From NCBI RefSeq assembly GCF_900113945.1, contig NZ_FORG01000015.1, forward strand, positions 1-64,000: a stretch of DNA of 64,000 bases, in the 5' to 3' direction. The notes under the pieces are model-generated. The model saw only the letters and a program-made list of their open reading frames with translations, was not told the origin of the DNA and did no database searches. Each line of letters starts with the position of its first letter. Position 1 is the stretch's first letter. The translations under genes were made by a program, and so were the position numbers. Positions 1 through 7,478 of this stretch are shown piece by piece. Origin of the DNA: Xenorhabdus mauleonii. GTDB taxonomy: Bacteria > Pseudomonadota > Gammaproteobacteria > Enterobacterales > Enterobacteriaceae.

Positions 1-1
1 C

Positions 2-331
2 TTTCTCCGTTTGTTTAACCATTATGCCGAATTTAACCGTCCCCTGAGTCGCCATATTCAGCGGCATATCGACGGCATTATGCAGGTGGAGGAAAGCCTG
101 ATTGACCGAATGAAACTAGGCAACCCGATCCGGGGGCATTTGTTGTCACTGACCCTGAACCCCGATGGTTATGCCAATCCGGGAGAAATGTACCGCTTTT
201 GCCGCTTAATCCATGAGGCAATGGCCTGTTTTGTTAGCCAGTCCACTTTCGTCAAGCTGGATGTCTCTACCCTCAATCAAAAAATTCTCTGGGAATTCAA
301 AGAAGTCTATGGATCACGCATGGAGATGTAA
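2..331 (+). CDS. tssF: T6SS baseplate protein TssF, C-terminal part (5' end outside window)
   Basis: The reading frame is open from the first bases, so this is the end of a longer gene. About 110 residues remain. They show the pattern of the TssF (ImpG/VasA) C-terminus: a short Leu-rich run, a DGI-x-V stretch, an R-x-G-N-P-I-R-G turn, a Leu-rich strand, then PGEMYRF and a final helix with F-V-K-L. TssF sits in the wedge of the T6SS baseplate. The gene lies 33 bp before vgrG and in the same direction, which fits a T6SS operon. Recognition rests on the end of the protein alone, so another baseplate protein cannot be fully excluded. Confidence 0.6.
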   Translation, partial: FLRLFNHYAEFNRPLSRHIQRHIDGIMQVEESLIDRMKLGNPIRGHLLSLTLNPDGYANPGEMYRFCRLIHEAMACFVSQSTFVKLDVSTLNQKILWEFKEVYGSRMEM

Positions 332-364
332 CTGTTCAACCATCATGACAAGGAGCAAAATAGG

Positions 365-2401
365 ATGAATATCATGAACGGGCTGGCGGCGGCCAAAAGC
401 GGATTACGCTTTACTTTTCAGATAGCAGGTCTGCCTGAATCCACCTTTGCTGTGGGCGAATTTTCCCTTCAGGAAGGGTTATCTGAACTGTTTACCCTCA
501 ATCTGACATTGGTTCAGTCGCTGCCTGATAACCCCTTTCGACCGAAGCCGGAAATCGATTTAACCACGCTGTTGATGCAGGAAGCGATGTTGCAGGTGTT
601 TAACGGCGCAACGCTGCAACGCAAAATTACCGGCATCGTCTCCCATGCTGACTGGGCAGGCACCGATGGCAATAAAACCCTTTATACCGTGACGGTGCGA
701 CCTGCACTCTGGCGCCTGACGCTTAATCAGGACAGCCGGATTTTCCATCAGCAAAATGTGCCTGCTATCCTGAATGGCTTGCTGAAAAAGCATAAAGTGC
801 GTGCTGATTTGAAGCTCTACGATCCCCATCAGGACAGGGAATATGTCACTCAGAAGCGAGAATCTGACTATGGTTTTTTCAGCCGTCTTGCAGCGGAAGA
901 AGGGATCAGCTTCTGGTTTGAAGATGAAACGTTGTTTTTCAGTGACAGCCATCTGGGAATGACCGCCGGATTGCCACTGACCTACAGCCCGCAGCCGGAA
1001 ACCGCCCACGGCATCGATACAGTTTGTCAGGTGCGGCTGGGTGTCGGGATGAGTCCGCAACGCAGTTTCCATAAAGATTTCAACCCAGAAAACCCGCGTT
1101 ATCACCTTTCCCATATGCACAGCAGCGAAGGCTTCCGCGATTTCGGCAGCAAAACGCCCTATACCGTGTTTGAAAGTTATGGGCGTTTTCAGAAAGATGC
1201 GGCGGCTAAACCGTTTCTCAAATACCGCCATGAGGCGCTGGATAACCAGAAAAAAACCGGCAGCGGAAGCAGTAACTGCATCAAACTGATGCCGGGCAAA
1301 ATTTTTGAGATCAAAAGTCACCCCCACGCCCCGCTGAATGCCCGCTGGCAGGTAATCGGTATCAACCATCACGGGCGCTGCCCGCAAGCATTGGGGCACG
1401 ACGGTGGTGAAGGCACCACGCTCAGTAATCATTTCAGTTTTATCGACGGCCTTGTCGACTGGCGTCCACCTTTCCACTACAAACCACTGGCCGATGGCGA
1501 TGAAACCGCAATGGTGGTCGGGCCGGAAGGGGAAGAGATTTTCGTTAATAAAGACGGCGCGATTAAAGTCCATTTTCACTGGAATCGCTATGACCAACCC
1601 GATGATGGCGCTTCTTGTTGGGTGCGTGTGGCGCAGGGCTGGAACGGCAACGGCTATGGCTTTATGGCCATTCCGCGTATCGGGCAGGAAGTGATTATCT
1701 CTTACCTCAATGGTGATATTGACCGTCCGATAGTGACCGGTTGTGTTTACAACGGCCTGAACCGCCCGCCACTGGATTTACCGGCGCAGAAAACCCGTAC
1801 CACTTTTAAAACTAAGACCCATAAAGGCAAGGGTTTTAACGAGCTGCGCTTTGACGATGCCAAAGGCAGTGAAGAAGTGTTTATTCATGCGCAAAAAGAT
1901 ATCAAAGCGCAGGTGCTCAATGATGAAATCCACAATGTAGGCCATAACCGGACACACCACATTAAAAACGACGCCCATTTATGTATCGATAATGAGTACC
2001 GGATACAGGCAGGTAATGACATTTCGCTGTCAACCGGGCAAAAGCTCCATATCAAAGCCGACGATGCGCTGTTAACCCAAAGCGGCAATGAAATTCATTT
2101 GAGTTCTGGCACTAAAGTGGTGATTGATGCGGGTTCTGAATTGACCATTCAAGCCGCCGGCCATTTTCTGAAAATCGACGCGGGCGGGATCAGCAGCAGC
2201 GCGGCGATTAATTTTGGCAGTGGTGCGCCGGGTAATGGCTCGGGTTGGGGCGGTAAGTTGCCCGATATGCTGGATAAACTGGCCCCCATTAATGTAGCCC
2301 AGGCTGAAAAAATGGTCACCGCCCCACCGGAAAAAATTTGTTTGTCCTGTCTGATGGAAGCGGCATCAACGGGGTCTGTGATGGTCATGAGGGGAGAATG
2401 A
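365..2401 (+). CDS. vgrG: T6SS spike protein VgrG (TssI)
   Basis: 678 residues. The N-terminal half is gp27-like (the FTFQIAGLPE start, then DYGFFSRLAAEEGISFWFED around residues 170-190). The gp5-like OB fold follows near residues 400-470 (VHFHWNRYD, SCWVRVAQGWNGNGYGF, PRIGQEVIISYLNGD). After KTRTTFKTKTHKGKGFNELRFDD comes the repeat-rich needle part. The protein caps the Hcp tube and carries cargo. The C-terminal tail after about residue 620 (with an ICLSCLMEA stretch) is not part of the needle repeat and may dock the adaptor or cargo. An AAGGAG site lies 10 bp before the ATG. The stop overlaps the start of the DUF4123 adaptor gene. Confidence 0.95.
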   Translation: MNIMNGLAAAKSGLRFTFQIAGLPESTFAVGEFSLQEGLSELFTLNLTLVQSLPDNPFRPKPEIDLTTLLMQEAMLQVFNGATLQRKITGIVSHADWAGTDGNKTLYTVTVRPALWRLTLNQDSRIFHQQNVPAILNGLLKKHKVRADLKLYDPHQDREYVTQKRESDYGFFSRLAAEEGISFWFEDETLFFSDSHLGMTAGLPLTYSPQPETAHGIDTVCQVRLGVGMSPQRSFHKDFNPENPRYHLSHMHSSEGFRDFGSKTPYTVFESYGRFQKDAAAKPFLKYRHEALDNQKKTGSGSSNCIKLMPGKIFEIKSHPHAPLNARWQVIGINHHGRCPQALGHDGGEGTTLSNHFSFIDGLVDWRPPFHYKPLADGDETAMVVGPEGEEIFVNKDGAIKVHFHWNRYDQPDDGASCWVRVAQGWNGNGYGFMAIPRIGQEVIISYLNGDIDRPIVTGCVYNGLNRPPLDLPAQKTRTTFKTKTHKGKGFNELRFDDAKGSEEVFIHAQKDIKAQVLNDEIHNVGHNRTHHIKNDAHLCIDNEYRIQAGNDISLSTGQKLHIKADDALLTQSGNEIHLSSGTKVVIDAGSELTIQAAGHFLKIDAGGISSSAAINFGSGAPGNGSGWGGKLPDMLDKLAPINVAQAEKMVTAPPEKICLSCLMEAASTGSVMVMRGE

Positions 2402-2898
2402 TGACAACCACGTTAAAGGAAAAATGGGAAAAATACCGCGAAACCTGTCCGGAAATGAAATTATATGCCTTGGTGGATGGTTTACAGTACGAGCGCCATT
2501 TTGATGAAGAACTGGCTTATATGGCAGGACTGAATAATCCGTTGTTCCGTCAATTTCCGGATTCGGAAATCGCCTTTGCCGGGCCGTGGCTGTTTGATAT
2601 GTGTCAGGCTCAGGTATGGGAAGAAAAATTTCTGCGGCTAGAAAGCGCTGCACCGACTGTTTCCTGGCTGTATACCACACAGTCACTGGATAAACTGACC
2701 CGCCATCTTGAAGCGCATTTAAATATTCGGTTAAAGAACGGGGAAACGGCATTATTGCGCTTTTATGACCCCCGTGTTCTGCATCAAATTCCACACCTTT
2801 TTACGCCGGAACAGTTGACTCATTTCACTCAGAATATTGAGGAGTGGCGGTATCAGCTTAATAACAATGCCTATATTGTAAAAGGAATTGCATTATGA
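2401..2898 (+). CDS. DUF4123 family T6SS adaptor/chaperone
   Basis: 165 residues with the DUF4123 pattern: LYALVDG near the N-terminus, FAGPWLF in the middle, and a LLRFYDPRVL strand near residue 120. DUF4123 proteins (Tap/TEC/VasW type) load one specific effector on its VgrG and are not themselves secreted toxins. Two adjacent ATGs at 2398 and 2401 are both possible starts and both overlap the vgrG stop. A purine-rich GAGGGGAG lies just before. The 3' end overlaps the next gene by ATGA. This vgrG-adaptor-cargo order is the usual sign that the next gene is the effector. Confidence 0.88.
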   Translation: MTTTLKEKWEKYRETCPEMKLYALVDGLQYERHFDEELAYMAGLNNPLFRQFPDSEIAFAGPWLFDMCQAQVWEEKFLRLESAAPTVSWLYTTQSLDKLTRHLEAHLNIRLKNGETALLRFYDPRVLHQIPHLFTPEQLTHFTQNIEEWRYQLNNNAYIVKGIAL

Positions 2899-4295
2899 AG
2901 GAAAAAAACAGCCTGGCTTCAACCTTATCTGGTTGGAAAAATGACATTGCCAAAAAGATTGAAAAAGAAAAAAGTAAAATCCCTCACCCGACCAGTGTTC
3001 CTAACTGTGCGGGAAAAGTGGGGGATGTGGGTGTGAAATGCAACCAGAAATTCAGTCATCAGCTAAAATTAGTGCCGATTGATAATCAGGTTAATATCAG
3101 TAATGTGCCTTATGCCTATATTTCCATCTCCGCCAGGGGATTTGGTAAAACGAATGACAAAGGCGAAACTGACCGTATTATGACCCGACAACCGGAAGAG
3201 GTAGCCGTGCTGGTTGGCAAGCTGGCGAAAAGTTATGAAAGAAGACGTGGTAGTTTTGGTTCACTGAAGGAACTGGAAGAAAGAAAGATCAGCTTGCTCA
3301 CAAATACGAATGAACCCTCCACAGAGAAACCGTATATTAGCGGGTATGATTATATTACTGTGGTGGGAGCCAGAACCGCACCTTGGGAACTTAGCCTAGG
3401 ATCAGTTAAGAGAACATTTACAGAGGGGGAATTCCTTAGTGAATCACTGGGAAATCAGTACCGTTTTATTAATTGTGGATTACACCAGTTGCAGCTTTTT
3501 CCTGAAGCCAGTCAGGGCGATCATGCACTTCAGCGTATTATGGTAGTGTTTCAACAGGGGTATGCCCAAAAGGATATTGAGAGAATTAATGATTATACCC
3601 AGAAACTGGGTGGGCGGATTGTCTATGTGAAGGGCAAGCAAGAACTGATCGAATATCTGAATCAGAGGAAAAAAAAGAAAAGACTGATCAAGGAGATGGT
3701 GTTTTTCTGTCATGGCATTATTGATTATGCCACGTTTCATTATCAGGGAGATAATGTGGAGGAAGGGTTGTTTGGGCCAGCGGAAATTGAAAAGGTATAT
3801 GAATCAATCTTTGATTTTGACGCGGAAATAACAACCTATGCTTGCCGGGCGGGTATCTCAAAGTCTGGAGGCGATTTTACAGGCGAGGATGCGGGACAGG
3901 ATAAGAGCCCCGCACAGCGGATGGCAAATACCTGGGACGTTGAAGTCAAAGCATTTGAGAAGCGCTCTATTTATACCATAGTTTATGGGACGACACAGGA
4001 AATTCGAGATGCTAAGGAATATAGTAAAGTCATTAAAGAATATGAGGAATCTCGCAGAAATTATGAGCGTGAATTAGCTAAAGGGAATAAAAATGCCAAA
4101 TTACCAGAAAAACCAGAAGATTATGACATAATGAAAAAACGTAATGAGGACGTGAAAACAAGAGAACATAATGAAAACAATGATGGTGGCCCTATATCGC
4201 CAAATGGTTCTTTTCGGTTACCGGGAACAGCTAAGACACCAACAGGATTAAAGGAAGGTCTACAGAATTATAAGCCAGCAGAGTGGATTTTATGA
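2895..4295 (+). CDS. Putative T6SS effector with caspase-like (clan CD) His/Cys pair
   Basis: 466 residues, no signal peptide. It is directly downstream of the DUF4123 adaptor and coupled to it by ATGA, the usual place for VgrG cargo. The middle shows a hydrophobic strand ending in FFCHG (His273), then, 44 residues on, a strand ending in TYACRAG (Cys317). A strand-His-Gly followed by strand-Ala-Cys-x-x-Gly is the active-site layout of clan CD peptidases (caspase, CHAT, C80/DUF4347). The N-terminal 230 residues match nothing I recognise. The C-terminus is a charged, likely coiled region (360-420) and a short Pro/Gly tail. The peptidase idea is inference from the motif, and a structural fold without proteolysis is possible. 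The small membrane protein that follows is the likely immunity partner. Confidence 0.6.
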   Translation: MKEKNSLASTLSGWKNDIAKKIEKEKSKIPHPTSVPNCAGKVGDVGVKCNQKFSHQLKLVPIDNQVNISNVPYAYISISARGFGKTNDKGETDRIMTRQPEEVAVLVGKLAKSYERRRGSFGSLKELEERKISLLTNTNEPSTEKPYISGYDYITVVGARTAPWELSLGSVKRTFTEGEFLSESLGNQYRFINCGLHQLQLFPEASQGDHALQRIMVVFQQGYAQKDIERINDYTQKLGGRIVYVKGKQELIEYLNQRKKKKRLIKEMVFFCHGIIDYATFHYQGDNVEEGLFGPAEIEKVYESIFDFDAEITTYACRAGISKSGGDFTGEDAGQDKSPAQRMANTWDVEVKAFEKRSIYTIVYGTTQEIRDAKEYSKVIKEYEESRRNYERELAKGNKNAKLPEKPEDYDIMKKRNEDVKTREHNENNDGGPISPNGSFRLPGTAKTPTGLKEGLQNYKPAEWIL

Positions 4296-4921
4296 ATTTA
4301 CTGAAAAAAAATCTTATTGCTAAAATTTTTATTCCAATAGTTTTTATTTTATTTTTTTTAGGTGCTTATTATATGAATATGCAAAAATATCAAATGTATG
4401 TTAGGGTGACTTCATATGATGAGAATTCGCCTGAATTCCCGTCTAAAAAGGTTTGGTTTGATGCTAGTGAATGGTTAAGCTCTCCACAGTACATCAAGGT
4501 TCATGATACTTATCTGATAAATAAAAAATTTATCCCTATCGAAAATTTGAATATTTTAAATATAACAATGACACTGCAAGATGAAATTGATAAATCAAGG
4601 ATATTCCCTGAACTCCAAGCGTTAACTAATATGAAACCTATGGAGTTTTTACATTTAATGAAAGATAAAATGAACTATGAATATATATATACAAAGTTTA
4701 ATGAAGAATCATTAAAACCAGAACTAGACTTTTTTTTGATTAAATTTCCTTATAAAGAAAAAATGTATGAATTATTATTAATGAGAAGCGTATATAAAAA
4801 TGAGTATGTATATGAACATTACGATTCCATTTACAATGAAGGAGGATGGCATAAAAATAATAAACACGCCATGACCTACCGAGATTACCTTGAAGGTAAA
4901 ATTGATTCATATAAACAATAA
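4292..4921 (+). CDS. Single-pass membrane protein, candidate immunity protein
   Basis: 209 residues from the ATG at 4292, which overlaps the stop of the putative effector as ATGA. A GTG at 4283 would add three residues but breaks the coupling pattern seen in the two genes before. Residues 8-30 form one membrane segment after KK, and the rest (charged, Tyr-rich) probably faces the periplasm. I recognise no family. Base composition drops sharply in G+C against vgrG, as is common for immunity genes. Position straight after a T6SS cargo gene is the whole basis for the immunity call. If right, the effector would act in the periplasm or at the membrane of the target cell. Confidence 0.5.
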   Translation: MNLLKKNLIAKIFIPIVFILFFLGAYYMNMQKYQMYVRVTSYDENSPEFPSKKVWFDASEWLSSPQYIKVHDTYLINKKFIPIENLNILNITMTLQDEIDKSRIFPELQALTNMKPMEFLHLMKDKMNYEYIYTKFNEESLKPELDFFLIKFPYKEKMYELLLMRSVYKNEYVYEHYDSIYNEGGWHKNNKHAMTYRDYLEGKIDSYKQ

Positions 4922-5016
4922 ATCGGAAACTATAGTTGCTGGGTTTAAAATAACATAACGAATAAATTACACCAGCAACTATAACTTTAACCATTATGAT
5001 CGGAGATATCATAAAT

Positions 5017-5778
5017 ATGACTATAGAATTTAATGAAGAACAATGCAATAAACTAAAAAACCATGCATTTAATGCGTATCTTGATGAATTGGTCGTGCAT
5101 TGTAATGAATACTTTCCCTATCTTGAAATAAAATTAGGCAAAGAAGGATTAAAAGCCGCACTGACAGACGCTGTAGAAAAAGCAAAAAACGATGGTTTCG
5201 ATCAACGCGGTGCCGTTCAATTTTATATTGATATGCTTATTTTATTCGGATCAGAATTTCAGACTGACCCACAATATTTTTGGATAAGGAAAATCCTTGA
5301 TAATCACCCCCATCTTGGTCAATTAGAAAAAACAACCCTCCTTTATCATGAAGTCACTCGATATTTAAATGAAGTGCATGGTGAGCAAGATGAACATTTA
5401 AAAACCAGCATATTTAAGTTCCAAAATATCAATATTGAAGACTTAAATACACAATGGCATACTTATGAAAGTAACGTAGGTACACTCTTAAACTCTATTT
5501 ACCCGCAAAAATATCGATATATCAAACAAGAAAACATCAGAAAACTCATCCAACTTGGTATCGAAAAATCGAACCAGCATGGTATAGAAAATGCCGTTCA
5601 TTCAGCTTTATTAACCCTGATAATGTTTTTATTAGGCCATGAATTCGATCAGGATATCTTCTTACCTCACTTAAATAAACGGATATTCAAGCAATATTAT
5701 TCTGATATTGAATCTCCCATAATAAAAATAGAAAAACAAACAAAAGATTATTTTGAAATATTGCTTCAATCAAATTAG
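5017..5778 (+). CDS. Conserved T6SS-associated helical protein next to PAAR, function unknown
   Basis: 253 residues from ATG 5017, chosen because GGAGA lies 10 bp upstream. An ATG at 4996 would add seven residues. The N-terminus (FNEEQ, then HCNEYFPYLEIKLGKEGL and QFYIDMLILFGSEFQTDPQYFW near residue 80) resembles a family I know from T6SS effector islands, where it stands beside PAAR genes. That family has no assigned role that I can name. The protein is mostly helical with no signal peptide. It precedes the PAAR gene by 35 bp and is probably co-transcribed with it, so it may help fold or load the PAAR protein. Confidence 0.6.
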   Translation: MTIEFNEEQCNKLKNHAFNAYLDELVVHCNEYFPYLEIKLGKEGLKAALTDAVEKAKNDGFDQRGAVQFYIDMLILFGSEFQTDPQYFWIRKILDNHPHLGQLEKTTLLYHEVTRYLNEVHGEQDEHLKTSIFKFQNINIEDLNTQWHTYESNVGTLLNSIYPQKYRYIKQENIRKLIQLGIEKSNQHGIENAVHSALLTLIMFLLGHEFDQDIFLPHLNKRIFKQYYSDIESPIIKIEKQTKDYFEILLQSN

Positions 5779-5813
5779 AAATATTTTAACCTATTATCTT
5801 AGAGGAAGAAAGC

Positions 5814-6077
5814 ATGCCAAAAAAATCCGTTATTCGATTAAACGATACAACCGATCATGGTGGTCAAGTCATTACCGCTATTGAAAAATATATCTATCAG
5901 GATGCTCCTATTGCCGGAAAAGGTGATTTAGTCGTTTGCCCAAAATGTGAGGGCACATTCCCGATAATAGAAGGAAGTGAGTCATTAAAATATCAGGGTA
6001 AGCAGATTGCACTGGAAGGTATGAGCACCGAATGTGGTGCAAAACTGATTGCCAGCCAGAGCGAGTTTCTCGCTTAA
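5814..6077 (+). CDS. PAAR-domain T6SS spike tip protein
   Basis: 87 residues with the PAAR pattern: a D-TTDHGG turn near residue 11, repeated short strands, a CPKCEG pair, and a second Cys/His-type site near ECGAKL. PAAR proteins form the sharp metal-binding cone on top of VgrG. There is no extension before or after the domain, so this is a bare tip and not a toxin fusion. An AGAGGAAG site lies just before the ATG. Confidence 0.85.
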   Translation: MPKKSVIRLNDTTDHGGQVITAIEKYIYQDAPIAGKGDLVVCPKCEGTFPIIEGSESLKYQGKQIALEGMSTECGAKLIASQSEFLA

Positions 6078-6270
6078 TAACGTGTCGCGTGCAACAAGAG
6101 TCAGCGTTGATCTTATTAGAGCATCGCTAATGCTGGATTAATGCAATAAGTATATAAAATGAATTATATAAGTAACATATATTTACTTTTCGCAAAAATC
6201 TTAAGTGACGAAATTAGTTTTTTTGTAAATTAAATATTTAAAATACATAAATTGTCAAGAGTATAGACAT

Positions 6271-7011
6271 ATGCCATTTATTCTCATTATTTTTATCCAG
6301 ATTCTATGTGGGGTTCACGTTGTCAGAACTGATCAGGAGCGCTTTTGGTTATATTTGATTATCGGTTTACCCGGTATTGGCTGTACTATTTATATACTAT
6401 CAATCATGCTCCCAGAATTCTTCGGCGGTCGTTATGGTCAACAAGGGCTTAGCCACATTCTTGATAAAATTGCGCCTGAACGCCATATAAACAGACAGCG
6501 TGATGCGTTAATGATCAGTGAGAACAGTGAAAATTACACACAACTGGCGGATGAATTAGCCTGGCTGGGGCGGTTACAGGAAGCAATACAAAATTATCAA
6601 AAGGCATTAACTGGTCTTTTTGAACATGACCCCACAATTATGGCTAAATTAGCAAGGGTTCAATTTGACAATAACGACCCGATTGGCTGCGAAAAAACGC
6701 TAACTGAACTGATCCAGGAGAATCCTGATTTCCGCTCCCAGGACTGCCACTTACTTTATGCCAGAGCACTACAACAAATGGGAAACTTAGACAAAGCGGA
6801 AGAAGAATATCGTGTACTTGTCGAATATTTTACCGGTCCTGAAGCCCGTTTTCGTTATTACGAGATGTTGTGTGAGAAAAGTGATTTAATTTCAGCAAAA
6901 CAGCAATTAGAAACAATTGCTATTATCGCTCGTCGTTCCAAACCACACTACCGTAAATTGCATAAGGTGTGGCTACAGCAAGCCCGTCAGGAATTACACA
7001 AATTGAATTAG
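6271..7011 (+). CDS. Membrane-anchored TPR protein with PLDc_N-like N-terminus
   Basis: 246 residues. Two hydrophobic segments (about 1-18 and 25-48) resemble the PLDc_N two-helix module found at the N-terminus of cardiolipin synthases, but no phospholipase motif follows. Residues ~85-240 are TPR-like helical pairs (ELAWLGRLQEAIQNYQKAL, then ARALQQMGNLDKAEEEYRVL). It is likely an inner-membrane scaffold with a cytoplasmic TPR part. It follows the PAAR gene after a 190-bp AT-rich gap and may have its own promoter. A T6SS role is inferred only from position. Confidence 0.65.
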   Translation: MPFILIIFIQILCGVHVVRTDQERFWLYLIIGLPGIGCTIYILSIMLPEFFGGRYGQQGLSHILDKIAPERHINRQRDALMISENSENYTQLADELAWLGRLQEAIQNYQKALTGLFEHDPTIMAKLARVQFDNNDPIGCEKTLTELIQENPDFRSQDCHLLYARALQQMGNLDKAEEEYRVLVEYFTGPEARFRYYEMLCEKSDLISAKQQLETIAIIARRSKPHYRKLHKVWLQQARQELHKLN

Positions 7012-7094
7012 AGTAGGTTTGAGGAAGGTTTCTTGTCATGGATAGATAAGTATTTTCCCCAGCTTAGCGTTCCTCTGACGCGCTGCGCTTGTCT

Positions 7095-7138
7095 TCTCTG
7101 ATTTATCTGGCTAATACATTAACCAGATAAATCAGAGA
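7095..7138. repeat. Perfect 16-bp inverted repeat at the left edge of the satellite
   Basis: TCTCTGATTTATCTGG at 7095-7110 pairs exactly with 7123-7138, with a 12-nt loop. Neither side is followed by a clear T run, so a classic terminator is not evident. It lies between the last T6SS-side gene and the satellite origin, close to where the left end of the element should be. Confidence 0.6.
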
Positions 7139-7216
7139 TCCTTAAAACACCATACCCGCCAGAAAAACCATTTTTATTTAACCCCCCCCTCCCTATTAAA
7201 GAATTAGGGATAAAAC

Positions 7217-7383
7217 TGTTCACCCTGTTCACCTCTAAATATTTTTATTTATATTCATAGTGTTAAAGGGTGATGACTTGAAATCCAACTCATCACCACT
7301 CTTCACCTAACCCTTCACCCTTAAATCTGAAAAAGGTGAACAGGGGTGAAAACTTGTGAACAGTTTAAAAATAACTGTTCACC
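7217..7383. other. P4-like replication region with TGTTCACC iterons
   Basis: Exact TGTTCACC copies stand at 7217-7224, 7226-7233 and 7376-7383, and the inverse GGTGAACA at 7335-7342. One-mismatch copies are at 7345-7352 and 7355-7362, with related TTCACC words near 7300-7320. In phage P4, this octamer is, to my memory, the type I iteron bound by the alpha primase-helicase in ori and crr. An alpha-like gene ends just 96 bp away. The stretch 7012-7478 has no convincing gene. Confidence 0.7.
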
Positions 7384-7478
7384 CTTCAATGTATTGATAT
7401 ATATGGTTTAAATTACAGAGTAAATAGTGATGAACACTTTTCTATATTTTTCAGAAAATCTTATTAGGGTGAAAAAAA

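Noticed and set aside
560-1597. Long minus-strand frame opposite vgrG (345 codons).
   Set aside because: It is a shadow of the high-G+C vgrG coding strand and shows no domain or start site. The vgrG protein is clear on the plus strand.
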